DNA of 64,000 bases, taken from positions 1-64,000 of the forward strand of contig CAJPVJ010000002.1 of the NCBI GenBank assembly GCA_905397405.1, given 5' to 3'. The position numbers and the translations under genes are program-made. The stretch is from Oppiella nova (taxonomy: Eukaryota; Arthropoda; Arachnida; Sarcoptiformes; Oppiidae). The notes beneath the pieces were generated by a model. That model had not been told where the DNA came from. It ran no database searches and saw nothing but the letters and a program-made list of their open reading frames with translations. This document shows positions 1-8,837 of the stretch, one piece after another (the first letter of the stretch is position 1; every line of letters starts with the position of its first letter).

Positions 1-103
1 AGCAAGAGTGAACCACCTGATCCCTTCCCGAACTCAGAAGTGAAACCTCTTAGCGCTGATGGTAGTGTGGGGTTACCCATGTGAGAGTAAGTCATCGCCA
101 GCT
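1..103 (+). rRNA. rrf: 5S ribosomal RNA, 3' portion (partial)
   Basis: The first ~103 bases match the body and 3' end of a gammaproteobacterial 5S rRNA: the conserved block CCGAACTCAGAAGTGAAA at about 28-45 (loop B/helix III) and the GTGAGAGTA segment near 81-89, ending in the GCCAGCTT that closes helix I. The first ~12-15 bases lie outside the window. It is the last gene of a ribosomal RNA operon running on the + strand and is followed directly by a strong terminator. Confidence 0.95.
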
Positions 104-112
104 TTTAAATCT

Positions 113-152
113 AAAACACCCCGATCTCTAGCGAGAGCGGGGTGTTTTTTTA
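113..152 (+). terminator. rRNA operon terminator
   Basis: A GC-rich hairpin with arms AACACCCCG and CGGGGTGTT is followed by a run of seven T. It sits ten bases after the 5S gene, as expected for the intrinsic terminator of an rrn operon. Confidence 0.9.
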
Positions 153-340
153 TTGTAGGTTTGAAGATGTATGAGAGAGTTGTTAGATAAAATAATAAAG
201 TGGGATGATAGACACACATTTTTAAAAATAGTATAAATATTAAAAAGTATGTGTTAGTAATCAAATTAATTAAAATCAGTTATTTATAAGTCAGTGAATA
301 ATCTATAATTTTTAGCAAGCATAATTAGGTTAAATAAATA

Positions 341-988
341 ATGGAATCAGTAAAAGCAATTATAATACCAGTTATAGCAGACTCAGTTTTAAGTCCTGAT
401 ATTTACTATGGTAATGATATAACAGGAATTTATTTTTCAACACATGACGATCAATTTGGAAGAATTACATTTGATAAGTTTGATGCGATAAAAATTTGTC
501 GTGGTGAAATGATGCCCTACAAATATGAGTGGGGAACAGATGAAAGTGGAGCTTGGGTTTTTAGAATAGAAAACTCAAAATGGTTGGATGAAAGATTCAA
601 TTATGAAAAGGAAAATTATGGACTGTCATATGGGTTTGGTGAAAATTTAAATGAAATGCTTATAGACTTTAAGCATTATCTCTTCTCATTTCATGATCAG
701 TTTATAGAGGTGATTGCAAGAGGGTTCTGGTTTGAAAAATCTGAAGAAAGTTTATTTAAACAACCGCTTCAATCAGAACATCCATTTTCAAAGTTACCAG
801 AAATAAACTCTACAATCTTTAAGAATGAGAAAATAAAATATAAGGTTATTTCAATCCAATTCCTCTTGAGCAACTCATTAATAATAGTCAATTTTGCCAG
901 CAAGTATTGCTTGAAATTTCAACTGAGTTTCGAGGGGAATATTCAATTGAATATACTTTATTTCTCATGCAGCGACAGGGAAAATTAA
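341..988 (+). CDS. Hypothetical protein, C-terminus probably displaced by a frameshift
   Basis: 215 codons, unrecognised. The product is acidic and aromatic-rich, without signal peptide or membrane segment, so probably cytoplasmic. The first ~165 residues look like a normal globular protein (for example YKYEWGTDESGAWVF near residues 60-74). After about residue 168 the composition turns hydrophobic and odd, while another frame opens at 844 with protein-like sequence as far as 1092, so the native C-terminus may be lost. The gene lies in a low-GC stretch just after the rRNA operon, a common site for acquired genes. Size and position resemble orphan immunity-type genes, but no family could be assigned. 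Confidence 0.5.
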   Translation: MESVKAIIIPVIADSVLSPDIYYGNDITGIYFSTHDDQFGRITFDKFDAIKICRGEMMPYKYEWGTDESGAWVFRIENSKWLDERFNYEKENYGLSYGFGENLNEMLIDFKHYLFSFHDQFIEVIARGFWFEKSEESLFKQPLQSEHPFSKLPEINSTIFKNEKIKYKVISIQFLLSNSLIIVNFASKYCLKFQLSFEGNIQLNILYFSCSDREN

Positions 989-1092
989 TCAGTGTATTGA
1001 GAAGCTTTTACGGAAAATCAATTTTTGAAAAAAATGGAATAGCATGTATAGATGATATAAAACTATTGATAGAAAAGGAAATATTTAAATAG
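844..1092 (+). other. Alternative reading frame, likely displaced C-terminus of the preceding gene
   Basis: Frame 1 opens right after a stop at 841-843 and stays open to a TAA at 1090-1092. It encodes about 82 residues of balanced composition (QQVLLEIS, FLMQRQGK, IDDIKLLIEKE). The overlap with the 341-988 frame, with no Shine-Dalgarno before the internal ATG at 907, suggests one ancestral gene at 341-1092 with a frame change between about 844 and 905. A sequencing error would give the same picture. Confidence 0.45.
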
Positions 1093-1239
1093 TATTTATG
1101 TCAACTTTGTATGAGGTAGGTTGGTATGGAAAACTTAGTTATTTATTTTTTTGACTAACGTAAGAAGTCAAATGAGTACTTTGAAAGTCGTACAAATCCC
1201 AAAATATTGAGGAATAATTTTAAAGAGTAATGTAAGAAA

Positions 1240-1965
1240 ATGAGAATTAAACTATATCCAAATTTTAACGAAGTTTTTATCGATGACACTCTAAAAGGGA
1301 TATTTTATCCATTATGTAGCGTAGTATTGGATCAGTATCCCGAAAATGTATTCCATTTTGTTTCTTCAAACGGGCTCTGGATCAATGAAGGCTTTGAAAC
1401 GGAATATAACACTTTTCATTACACTCAATTTAACCTTATAGAAAATAAATATAAATTTAAAGGCAGTAAAGAACTTTATAAAGGTGCAGAACAAGCTCAA
1501 AATATTTTTGATAGATTAGAAAAAGATTTCGAGCATAATGGAAAACATTATTTAAAGACAAAAACAAGCACGGATGATTACATTGAAAACCAAAAACGAA
1601 ATCTGAACTTAAAAGCAGATGATGAGTTCGACGCAGATTATTATTTACAAACATTTTATGAGTTTTCAATTAACAAATTGAATTTTGAATTGACCAATGA
1701 ATTTGGTGCGTTTAAAAATGTAATAGAGGGTTGGATTAAAAATGATCAACTTAGCTCAATTGTTTATGACATTTCTTCAAATAATTCAAGTTTTACAGAC
1801 ATCGAGATGAATGCTGTGTATTTATTTCCAGAAAGTATTAATATTTCTGACAATGAAAAAATAGGACAGGTTATAGGTTGTGAATTTTTTACTGATGGCA
1901 ATGACAGTAATTTGCTTTACAATAAAAATGATGGAACAATCTTGAATATTAATAGTTACTCTTAG
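1240..1965 (+). CDS. Hypothetical protein (241 aa)
   Basis: Unrecognised acidic cytoplasmic protein with no signal peptide or membrane segment. The ATG is preceded by a weak TAAAGAG-like element about 13 bases upstream. A central stretch (residues ~85-130) is rich in K, D and E and probably helical. The C-terminus (IGQVIGCEFFTDGND and following) looks like a short beta segment with a turn rich in G, N and D. Same strand and low GC as the preceding hypothetical gene, so the two may form one acquired patch after the rRNA operon. No function can be given. Confidence 0.6.
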   Translation: MRIKLYPNFNEVFIDDTLKGIFYPLCSVVLDQYPENVFHFVSSNGLWINEGFETEYNTFHYTQFNLIENKYKFKGSKELYKGAEQAQNIFDRLEKDFEHNGKHYLKTKTSTDDYIENQKRNLNLKADDEFDADYYLQTFYEFSINKLNFELTNEFGAFKNVIEGWIKNDQLSSIVYDISSNNSSFTDIEMNAVYLFPESINISDNEKIGQVIGCEFFTDGNDSNLLYNKNDGTILNINSYS

Positions 1966-2058
1966 ATTAAAAGCCGCTGTATGCCTAAAAAGCGGATTTG
2001 GTTGCACTTGGTGGATAATGTTATGCTAGTAAAGGCTTAAAGTCAGGCAGTAAAATAA

Positions 2059-2622
2059 ATGATAAAACAGCAAGAAAAATTGAGTCCATTGCAAGTTGAA
2101 AAGCTATTAAAAACCTTAGCACAGCGTTTTCAGCAGCATACGGAACGACATGCACAAATGAGCTGGGATTTTGTTCAAAAACAACTTTTGCTTTGTCCTG
2201 AAAAGTTATGGGCTTTACAACAAATGGAAATGACTGGCGGTGAGCCTGATGTGGTTGTTTTACCGAACACAGAAGGTGTGTATTTTTTTGATTGTGCAAT
2301 TGAGTCACCAAAAGGGCGGCGTAGTCTGTGTTATGACCGAGAGGCATTACTCAGTCGCAAGGATCATCCTCCTGAAGATACGGTGATCGATTGGGTAAAT
2401 AAGCATGCCTTAGCACTAATGACGGAACAACAGTATTATGCTCTACAGCAGATCTTTAATTTTGACTTAAAAACATCCAGCTGGGTCGAAACACCAACGA
2501 TATTACGTCAGCAAGGTGGGGCGATCTTTTGTGACCAGCGTTATGGGCGTACATTTACCTATCATAATGGTGCTGGCTCATATTATGCGAGTCGTGGGTT
2601 TCGAACCTATATCAAACTTTAA
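2059..2622 (+). CDS. DUF4256 family protein
   Basis: 187-residue cytoplasmic protein matching DUF4256 over its full length. Family motifs visible are MEMTGGEPDVV (residues ~55-65), the ESPKGRRSLCYDREAL block (~81-96), SRKDHPPEDT, FDLKTSSWVETP (~134-145) and the closing YHNGAGSYYASRGFR. Length is normal for the family. Function is unknown; the invariant charged and aromatic residues hint at an enzyme or ligand-binding fold. It is transcribed alone and followed by a weak terminator. Confidence 0.85.
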   Translation: MIKQQEKLSPLQVEKLLKTLAQRFQQHTERHAQMSWDFVQKQLLLCPEKLWALQQMEMTGGEPDVVVLPNTEGVYFFDCAIESPKGRRSLCYDREALLSRKDHPPEDTVIDWVNKHALALMTEQQYYALQQIFNFDLKTSSWVETPTILRQQGGAIFCDQRYGRTFTYHNGAGSYYASRGFRTYIKL

Positions 2623-2633
2623 TTGTTAAAAAT

Positions 2634-2671
2634 TGACAGCGTGAAATCCTAAGATTCTGTCGAGTTTTTTT
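2634..2671 (+). terminator. Probable terminator after the DUF4256 gene
   Basis: Arms GACAG and CTGTC enclose an inner AATC/GATT stem, with a five-base bulge, followed by a run of seven T. It is about 12 bases after the stop codon. Confidence 0.5.
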
Positions 2672-2916
2672 ATATTTTGGTGTTTAGATATAACTGCTGT
2701 CATATCCTACATATTGATATTTAAGTTAATTATTTTTAGTTTTCGTTTAAGAAATTGTATGCCTATCCAACGATGAAATTCATGTTGCTAAACGAAAGAT
2801 CTGTCATAGATGATGAAATGATATGTGCGCTATTTATAAGAGCGCTAAATTTATATGATCGTTACTCAGCTAATGAATATGTATTTTATAAAATGAGCTT
2901 TTGTTTTGTTGATTCG
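2672..2916. other. Intergenic spacer, no gene supported
   Basis: About 245 bases of AT-rich sequence between two convergent terminators. A TTG-initiated open frame (2755-2952) crosses into the porin terminator, lacks a ribosome binding site and has no protein-like character, so it was not called. Confidence 0.5.
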
Positions 2917-2949
2917 AAAAAAACGGCAAGATCACTTGCCGTTTTTTAT
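2917..2949 (-). terminator. Porin terminator
   Basis: Stem AACGGCAAG / CTTGCCGTT with a four-base loop, flanked by A-run and T-run on either side, so it can work in both directions. It lies 13 bases beyond the porin stop codon. Confidence 0.9.
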
Positions 2950-2961
2950 TAAAGGTTTGGA

Positions 2962-4068
2962 TTAGAAGTTATATTCCATACCTAAGCCAATAACAGTTTT
3001 CTTTTTCTCTGGTGTAGATGTAGTTGACCAATCACGCTTTTGTTGACCAACAACACCGTAGAAGCGAGCTTGCTTATTGATGTTGTAATCAGCGCCAATT
3101 CCGTAAAGATCTTGTTTACGATCATCACGGCCATCTAGTTCTGTTGTTGCAGAAATATATTCAGCTTTTAGCTTAATCGGTGTAGAAGGAATCGCATATG
3201 CAGCAGTGATGCCATAAGCATTTTCTTTCAAGCCTTTGAACGATGTTACTGTAGTACCAGAAGTGGTTGCAACAGTGTCATCAGACGGTTTAGCAGTTTG
3301 CCATAATGCACCAAATACTAAGCCATCAAGACCCGCAGGTTTCAAGTCTACAGAACCTGTAACACGGATTGCGTCAGAGTAGATTGTGTTGCTACCTAAT
3401 TCAGAGTTATATGCATTATATTTAGATGCAACACCGAAGTTACCTGCAACAGCAGCAGCAAAACCGTAGTCTTTGTTGTCATAAGTAAGTGATGTAGAGA
3501 TACCATCACCGAAACTATCACGGCTACCTTTTTGACCTTTAGCATCATTTTTTAAAGCAGATGATTCTTCACCTTGCTGGAACATGATGTTGAAAGCTAA
3601 ACCAGCCAATAATTTTTTATCAGTTTCAAAACCGATCACGTTTTTTAAACGATCTTCACCAACTAAAATCGCAGTCATATCGAGTTCGTTGTGATCGTTG
3701 AAGATATCTTGGTTGTTACCAGCAGCATTTTTGAAATATGAATCAAACTGACCAACTTTTAAAGTTGCAATACCGTCTGATTTAATCCCCACGAAACGGT
3801 TACGGTTAGTGAAAGCATCGCCATCACCATCAGCACTGATTTGCCATTCTGCCAAGTAAACAGCAGACAATTTATCTGTTAATTTCTCTTCGCCTTTAAC
3901 ACCAATACGAGAAGCGTTAGAGTTTACTTTAGTTACGCTTTCGTCTTTAAAGCCATTCTTATCAATTTGATCTAAAGTTACGTTGAATTTACCATACAAT
4001 GTTGGCGCTGCTTGAGCTGCGCTTATGCTAAGGGTGGCGATTGCTGCAGCGAGTAGCACTTTTTTCAT
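2962..4068 (-). CDS. General outer-membrane porin
   Basis: 368 residues. A classic signal peptide (MKKVLLAAAIATLSISAAQA, cleavage after residue 20) is followed by a Gram-negative porin barrel beginning APTLYGKFNVTLD. Features are the SRIGVKGEEKL turn near residue 55, RNRFVGIKSDGIATLKVGQFDS (~85-107) and a last strand ending in phenylalanine (GLGMEYNF), the beta-barrel assembly signal. It matches the trimeric porin family (Porin_4-like) and should form diffusion pores for small solutes in the outer membrane. Single-gene unit with its own terminator. The exact substrate cannot be read from sequence. Confidence 0.85.
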   Translation of the reverse strand: MKKVLLAAAIATLSISAAQAAPTLYGKFNVTLDQIDKNGFKDESVTKVNSNASRIGVKGEEKLTDKLSAVYLAEWQISADGDGDAFTNRNRFVGIKSDGIATLKVGQFDSYFKNAAGNNQDIFNDHNELDMTAILVGEDRLKNVIGFETDKKLLAGLAFNIMFQQGEESSALKNDAKGQKGSRDSFGDGISTSLTYDNKDYGFAAAVAGNFGVASKYNAYNSELGSNTIYSDAIRVTGSVDLKPAGLDGLVFGALWQTAKPSDDTVATTSGTTVTSFKGLKENAYGITAAYAIPSTPIKLKAEYISATTELDGRDDRKQDLYGIGADYNINKQARFYGVVGQQKRDWSTTSTPEKKKTVIGLGMEYNF

Positions 4069-4119
4069 TGAGATTTCTCCAAAACATGTTCAATGGGTTT
4101 GCAGTTACTTTTTTTATTC

Positions 4120-4155
4120 AGTAAGTGTGGGTTTGTGCACTACTTACTAACTTGC
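4120..4155. promoter_or_regulatory. Inverted repeat upstream of the porin gene
   Basis: AGTAAGTG and CAC..CTTACT form an imperfect dyad about 55-85 bases upstream of the porin start, in the region where its promoter must lie. Possible operator; no regulator is identified. Confidence 0.3.
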
Positions 4156-4240
4156 ATGCAGTATCTGTAAACTTTGTTACATATCAGTGAAGAAAAAATG
4201 ACAATTTAATGACGAAAATTTAACATTTGTGTAATTTAAA

Positions 4241-4270
4241 TAAAAAAATGAGGCTTGATTAGCCCCATTG
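4241..4270 (-). terminator. Terminator of the HIT-family gene
   Basis: On the minus strand, arms AATG-GGCT and AGCC-CATT (one internal mismatch) are followed by seven T. It is 20 bases past the HIT stop codon. Confidence 0.7.
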
Positions 4271-4289
4271 ATTCTAAAAAGATTTTGAA

Positions 4290-4706
4290 TTAAGCCAGTG
4301 CAGCCTTAATTTTTTCAGCAAACCCTTTAATTTTTTCCTGATCGCCCATTTGAATAGCATGACGACCTAATTCATGCACCGAGCTCGGAATCAAATGAAA
4401 GTGTACATGAGGTACAGTTTGTCCAGCAGCAGCTCCAGAAAGTTGCATCAATACAATACCTTGAGCATCTAAAGCTGTTTCAATGGCTTGCGCTATTTTT
4501 TGCACAATCTTGATTGTATAAGCAGCAATTTCAGGATCTAAGTCGAGCAATGTCACAGCTGGAGTCTTCGGAATAATCAGGGTATGCCCATCGGCTTGCG
4601 GCATGATATCCATAAATGCAAGCACATGATCATCTTCATAAACTTTAATTGCAGGAAGTTCACCACGTAAAATTCGTGCAAATATATTCTGATCATCATA
4701 AGCCAT
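4290..4706 (-). CDS. HIT family nucleotide hydrolase/transferase
   Basis: 138 residues, cytoplasmic. The histidine-triad motif HVHFHLIP is at about residues 100-107 and the upstream DGHTLIIPK motif near 39-47, the layout of HINT/Fhit-type phosphoramidases acting on nucleotide conjugates (AMP-lysine or diadenosine-type substrates). Length is normal. The YARHG gene lies 28 bases upstream on the same strand, so the two may share a transcript. The precise substrate is unknown. Confidence 0.9.
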   Translation of the reverse strand: MAYDDQNIFARILRGELPAIKVYEDDHVLAFMDIMPQADGHTLIIPKTPAVTLLDLDPEIAAYTIKIVQKIAQAIETALDAQGIVLMQLSGAAAGQTVPHVHFHLIPSSVHELGRHAIQMGDQEKIKGFAEKIKAALA

Positions 4707-4734
4707 GTTTATTTCCTTGAAGGTGTGAATGTGA

Positions 4735-5001
4735 TTATTTACAGTTCAATTCTTTCTGACGTTCCTTGATAGAGTCAAGTTTTTGCTGCTCTTTTTCAGA
4801 AAATTTAGGCTTACTTGTATAACAATTGTCATTATTATATTTTGCTTTTGCTTCAGGATCTTTAAAACAGAACCCTTTTGATGCATAAATGACATTGTAA
4901 TCATCTTGCAATTTTTTACATTCTTGGGTGTTATCAGCAAAAGCGTGACTAGCCACTAAAATAGATAAACTAGAAAGTGTAGCAATTACATATTTATTCA
5001 T
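4735..5001 (-). CDS. Secreted YARHG-domain protein
   Basis: 88 residues. A signal peptide (MNKYVIATLSSLSILVASHAFA, cleavage near residue 22) precedes one YARHG-like domain: IYASKGFCFKDPEAKAKY, then NCYTSKPKFSEKE. The namesake motif reads YASKG here instead of YARHG. Four cysteines in the mature part could form two disulfides in the periplasm. YARHG domains are often extracellular or periplasmic with unknown ligand. The ATG at 5001 follows a purine-rich GAGG. Located just upstream of the HIT gene. Confidence 0.75.
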   Translation of the reverse strand: MNKYVIATLSSLSILVASHAFADNTQECKKLQDDYNVIYASKGFCFKDPEAKAKYNNDNCYTSKPKFSEKEQQKLDSIKERQKELNCK

Positions 5002-5082
5002 GATACGACCTCGAAATTGACATATTTACATGTCACTTAATGTGATTATAAGGTTTAGTTGTGATTATTCAATGACGAAAAA

Positions 5083-5955
5083 TTAATCTAATGTAATTTT
5101 GCTCCATGATTCATACATTTTTACGGCGGTAGAAAAATCGCTATCAGGCTCTGAAAGACTATTGGCTGCGGTAATTAAGCTTTGTGTTAAACCAAGAATA
5201 GGTGTTGATAATCTTGCATCACGAACTAAATCAATGGCAATACCTGTATCTTTTGCCAATAAGGGTAAAGCAAAGGTCAGTGGAAAGCTACGATTGAGGA
5301 TACGTTGCGGTAGTGCAGTTTCAGTCACACCACTTTTACCACTGGATGCATTGATACAATCAAGCGCTTCATTTAAATCTACCCCATGTGCTTTCAGCGT
5401 GGTAAATCCTTCAGCGGCAGCACATAAATGAACCGCCATCATCATATTATTTACAGCTTTTACCGCAAAGCCTGCACCTGAGTCACCAACACGTTTAATT
5501 AATTTACCCATCGCCTGCATTGCAGGCAAGGCAATTTGAAACGCTTCTGCAGAACCGCCGACCATAAAGGTCAGCGTTGCATTCTCAGCACCAATGGTTT
5601 GACCACTTACAGGTGCATCTAAGAAGTGAATATTATTTTTGAGAAGATACTCAGACTGTTTACGCGCAGCATCAGGTACACCACTGGTACAGTCGACCCA
5701 AATCACGCCATTTTTGATCTTTAAATCTTGGATTAAATCATCGATATCTTGGCTGGTCGGTAAACATGAAAAAATAATATCAGCTTGCACTGCTTGATCG
5801 AGTTCGACAGCTTGAGTAGCAAACTCAGTTGCATGTTGCTTAGCCTTTGCAAAATTTCGATTCCATACATATACGGTATCAAAATGTTTGGGTAAATGTG
5901 CTGCCATACGATAGCCCATTGCGCCTAAACCAATAAATGCAACTGTAGTATTCAT
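5083..5955 (-). CDS. NAD(P)-dependent oxidoreductase, 3-hydroxyisobutyrate dehydrogenase family
   Basis: 290 residues. N-terminal Rossmann fold with [12 protein letters not shown] (residues 8-19), the family [32 protein letters not shown] substrate-binding region (~94-135), and the catalytic lysine in KAVNNMMMA (~166-174). This is the beta-hydroxyacid dehydrogenase layout (MmsB, GarR, GLYR1-like), oxidising short 3-hydroxyacids or reducing semialdehydes. It starts 9 bases after the hydrolase gene, so the two are probably co-transcribed. Context does not point to valine catabolism specifically. Confidence 0.85.
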   Translation of the reverse strand: MNTTVAFIGLGAMGYRMAAHLPKHFDTVYVWNRNFAKAKQHATEFATQAVELDQAVQADIIFSCLPTSQDIDDLIQDLKIKNGVIWVDCTSGVPDAARKQSEYLLKNNIHFLDAPVSGQTIGAENATLTFMVGGSAEAFQIALPAMQAMGKLIKRVGDSGAGFAVKAVNNMMMAVHLCAAAEGFTTLKAHGVDLNEALDCINASSGKSGVTETALPQRILNRSFPLTFALPLLAKDTGIAIDLVRDARLSTPILGLTQSLITAANSLSEPDSDFSTAVKMYESWSKITLD

Positions 5956-5964
5956 ATCTATCTC

Positions 5965-7074
5965 TTAAATTTTTGTCGATCTTTGTTCTAACCATCTGGA
6001 CAGTGTAGGCCAAAATTCATCTGCACTTTTTTGACTAGACATTAGCCCTAAATGTCCCCCAGGAATAAGAGTAAACGTGACATCACTACTCTTTGTCAAT
6101 TCGCTTAAAGGCTTAACTGCGTCTGCGGTGACCATTTGATCATTTTTTCCAGCCCCAATCATCAATGAACAGTCGATATTGCGAAGTTCAATTTTATGGT
6201 TACTGAGCTGAATTGCCCCATTTTTCAGTGGATTTTGTAGCCAAACATTAAATAACATGTCTTGATTGACACCACCGGGGTAATCCACCATGTGATTTAA
6301 AAAATTTCCAAGGGTGGCGTGTTCATGCAAGAGCTCTTTGTCGTCTAGATTTAACAACAATTGTTTATGACCCTCATACCAACCCTTTGGATCTAAAATC
6401 TTAAAACCAATGGCATTGAGTAAGCCCGGGGTATGTATCAGTTTTTTCGGTAAACCACCTTTATATAACGTATCTTTCAGTTTTTGATTCTTTATAATCA
6501 AATTATTTATTTTTTGATAAAGTTTACCGATGCCACCCGATGCATAACTGTCAATTGGGCTGGCCAGTATAATTAAGTTTTTAACATAATTGGGTTGACG
6601 TAATGCCGTGTAAAGTAATACAAAAATGCCGGCCATGCTCCAGCCATGCAATGAAATTTGCTCACTTTGAGCATGTTCTCGGATTTTATTAATGCATAGC
6701 GGCATAGCTTCATCAATAAAATATAAAAAGTTTAAATTGCGATCCTGATAACTGAGTTTTCCCCAGTCCAATAAATACACATCATAGCCTTGTTCGGTAA
6801 AATATTTAATAAGTGAACGATAAGGGTAGAGATCGTAAATTGCCATATTGATCGACAATGGCGCAGTAAAAACCAAAGGTTCCTTAAATTTTTTTTCAGC
6901 AGCTGCGTAGTAACGCACTTTGGTTTGATGATGCTCTGCAATAATTTCATAAGGGGTACTTTGAGATAAAACCAATGACTTACCATTGAAGATACGTGTG
7001 GTTAGATTCTTCAATTTGGATTTGCGCTGTTGGAACTTAGCTGATACTTGTGTCATAAGCGGTGTTTGTCTCAT
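5965..7074 (-). CDS. Alpha/beta hydrolase related to PHA synthase subunit PhaC
   Basis: 369 residues, cytoplasmic. The fold resembles class III PhaC: APLSINMAIYDLYPYRSLIKYF (residues ~70-90), VYLLDWGKL (~99-107), the nucleophile elbow GWSMAG (~144-149) and the late histidine in PGGHLGLM. True PHA synthases have cysteine in the G-x-C-x-G elbow; here it is serine, so it is more likely an esterase/lipase or depolymerase-like hydrolase than a polymerase. No phaA, phaB or phasin gene is nearby. Lies 9 bases upstream of the dehydrogenase gene. Confidence 0.75.
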   Translation of the reverse strand: MRQTPLMTQVSAKFQQRKSKLKNLTTRIFNGKSLVLSQSTPYEIIAEHHQTKVRYYAAAEKKFKEPLVFTAPLSINMAIYDLYPYRSLIKYFTEQGYDVYLLDWGKLSYQDRNLNFLYFIDEAMPLCINKIREHAQSEQISLHGWSMAGIFVLLYTALRQPNYVKNLIILASPIDSYASGGIGKLYQKINNLIIKNQKLKDTLYKGGLPKKLIHTPGLLNAIGFKILDPKGWYEGHKQLLLNLDDKELLHEHATLGNFLNHMVDYPGGVNQDMLFNVWLQNPLKNGAIQLSNHKIELRNIDCSLMIGAGKNDQMVTADAVKPLSELTKSSDVTFTLIPGGHLGLMSSQKSADEFWPTLSRWLEQRSTKI

Positions 7075-7197
7075 TTTTATGCAGATTTAAGCGAAGTGTA
7101 TGTGATAATTTACGATTTTACCTTGACCTTAAATACATAGGGCGCTCAAAATGTTGGCAATATTTTACAAAGGCAGTTTTTGGACTGAGTAGTTGAA

Positions 7198-8385
7198 ATG
7201 AGCCAGCACGACGACATTGAATACCAACTTGATACTTTAGCGATTCGTACAGGTCATACACGCAGTTTTGAAGGTGAACATAGTGAGCCAATTTTCCTCA
7301 CTTCGTCATTTGTGTATGAAAATGCAGCGGAAGCAGCAGCAAAATTCTCTGGTGCTGAACCAGGTAATATTTATTCACGTTTTACCAATCCAACTGTAGC
7401 AATGTTTGAAACGCGTTTAGCTGCACTAGAAGGTAGTGAACGGGCTGTGGCAACAAGTTCAGGTATGGCTGCAATCATGGCCGTTGCAATGTCGTTCTTA
7501 AAAGCAGGCGATCATGTGATTTGTTCACGTGCTGTTTTTGGTTCTACAGTTTCATTATTTGAAAAATATGTTGCTAAATTTAATGTCGCAGTGACTTTTG
7601 TTGATTTAACTGATTTAACCGCTTGGCAAGACGCGATACGTCCTGAAACTCGATTACTGTTTGTTGAGTCACCTTCAAATCCATTGGCTGAAGTCGCAGA
7701 TATTCAAGCATTATCAGATTTAGCACATGCAAATGATGCTTTATTGGCGATTGATAACAGTTTTTGCACACCAATTTTGCAGCGTCCATTACAATTTGGT
7801 GCAGATTTAGTGATTTACTCTGCCACCAAATATCTAGATGGACAAGGTCGTGCACTGGGTGGTGCTGTGGTCGGTAATCACAAATTACTTGAAGAAATAT
7901 TTGGTTATGTTCGTACCACTGGCCCATCTATGAGTCCATTCAATGCATGGGTCTTTTTGAAAGGTTTAGAAACCTTAAGACTGCGTATGAAAGCGCATTC
8001 TGAAAGTGCACAAAAAATTGCCGAGTGGTTGGTTGCTCATCCAAAAGTGGAAAAGGTTTATTTTGCTGGCTTAACAGATCATGTTGGGCATGAGTTAGCA
8101 GCCAAACAACAAACTGGTTTTGGTGGAATCGTTTCTTTTGAAGTGAAAGGTGAACGAGAAGGTGCTTGGAAAGTTATTGACCATACACAATTTATCTCGA
8201 TTACAGGTAATTTAGGTGATGCTAAGTCAACAATTACCCATCCAGCAACAACGACTCATGGTAAGCTTTCTCCTGAAGCAAAAGCAGCAGCGGGTATTCG
8301 TGAAGGTTTAATCCGTTTGTCTGTTGGCTTAGAAGATGTCGATGATATTATCCGTGACCTTTCTCATGGATTAGATTTAATTTAA
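7198..8385 (+). CDS. metZ: O-succinylhomoserine sulfhydrylase
   Basis: 395 residues of the Cys/Met-metabolism PLP enzyme family. It condenses O-succinylhomoserine with sulfide to make homocysteine for methionine synthesis. The PLP lysine is in the SATKYLDGQGR motif (~residues 207-217); other family blocks are YSRFTNPT (~60-67), SSGMAAIMA (~86-94), VESPSNP and the C-terminal RLSVGLED. The RALGGAVVG loop fits MetZ more than MetB or MetC. ATG at 7198. Upstream the strand is divergent from the hydrolase gene. No SAM riboswitch was seen in the 120-base leader. Confidence 0.92.
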   Translation: MSQHDDIEYQLDTLAIRTGHTRSFEGEHSEPIFLTSSFVYENAAEAAAKFSGAEPGNIYSRFTNPTVAMFETRLAALEGSERAVATSSGMAAIMAVAMSFLKAGDHVICSRAVFGSTVSLFEKYVAKFNVAVTFVDLTDLTAWQDAIRPETRLLFVESPSNPLAEVADIQALSDLAHANDALLAIDNSFCTPILQRPLQFGADLVIYSATKYLDGQGRALGGAVVGNHKLLEEIFGYVRTTGPSMSPFNAWVFLKGLETLRLRMKAHSESAQKIAEWLVAHPKVEKVYFAGLTDHVGHELAAKQQTGFGGIVSFEVKGEREGAWKVIDHTQFISITGNLGDAKSTITHPATTTHGKLSPEAKAAAGIREGLIRLSVGLEDVDDIIRDLSHGLDLI

Positions 8386-8497
8386 GATAAGCAAAATTTG
8401 CAAAAGAGTTTCTTTCATTTTCTTCTAGGCTTTTAAAAAACTAGCCATGAAAGTGCAAGACAGAGATTTAATTTAGGACTTTTGTTCGGAGTATTTT

Positions 8498-8827
8498 ATG
8501 AACATTAATATGCTTATGCAGCAAGCGCAACGTATGCAGAAAGATATGGAAAGCAACGTTAAAAAGGCAAAAGAACAACTTGCCCAAACTGAAGTGAATG
8601 CTGAAGCTGGTGGCGGTTTGGTAAAAGTAACAATGACTTGCCGTAATGTTGTTAAGCGTATCGAAATCAGTCCAGATTTGTTACAAGACGATCCAGATAT
8701 GATTGAAGACTTGATTGCAGCAGCAATGAATGACGCGGCTCGCCAAGCTGAAGTCATTACAGAAGCGAAGATGAAAGAAGCCAATTCAGGTATGGGTTTA
8801 CCACCAGGTCTTTCAGGTTTGTTCTAA
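8498..8827 (+). CDS. ybaB: YbaB/EbfC family nucleoid-associated protein
   Basis: 109 residues: N-terminal [18 protein letters not shown] helix, the [16 protein letters not shown] beta hairpin (~45-60), the [15 protein letters not shown] helix and a G/P-rich tail ([12 protein letters not shown]). These small dimers coat DNA and are typically encoded directly before recR. A GGAGT element precedes the ATG. Spacing to recR is 10 bases, so the pair is an operon. dnaX, which sits upstream in many gammaproteobacteria, is absent here. Confidence 0.95.
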   Translation: MNINMLMQQAQRMQKDMESNVKKAKEQLAQTEVNAEAGGGLVKVTMTCRNVVKRIEISPDLLQDDPDMIEDLIAAAMNDAARQAEVITEAKMKEANSGMGLPPGLSGLF

Positions 8828-8837
8828 GGAATCATAG

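Noticed and set aside
73-264. 63-residue minus-strand frame over the 5S end
   Set aside because: Overlaps the 5S rRNA and its terminator; no binding site.
2755-2952. 65-codon TTG-initiated frame before the porin terminator
   Set aside because: No ribosome binding site and it runs into the terminator hairpin.
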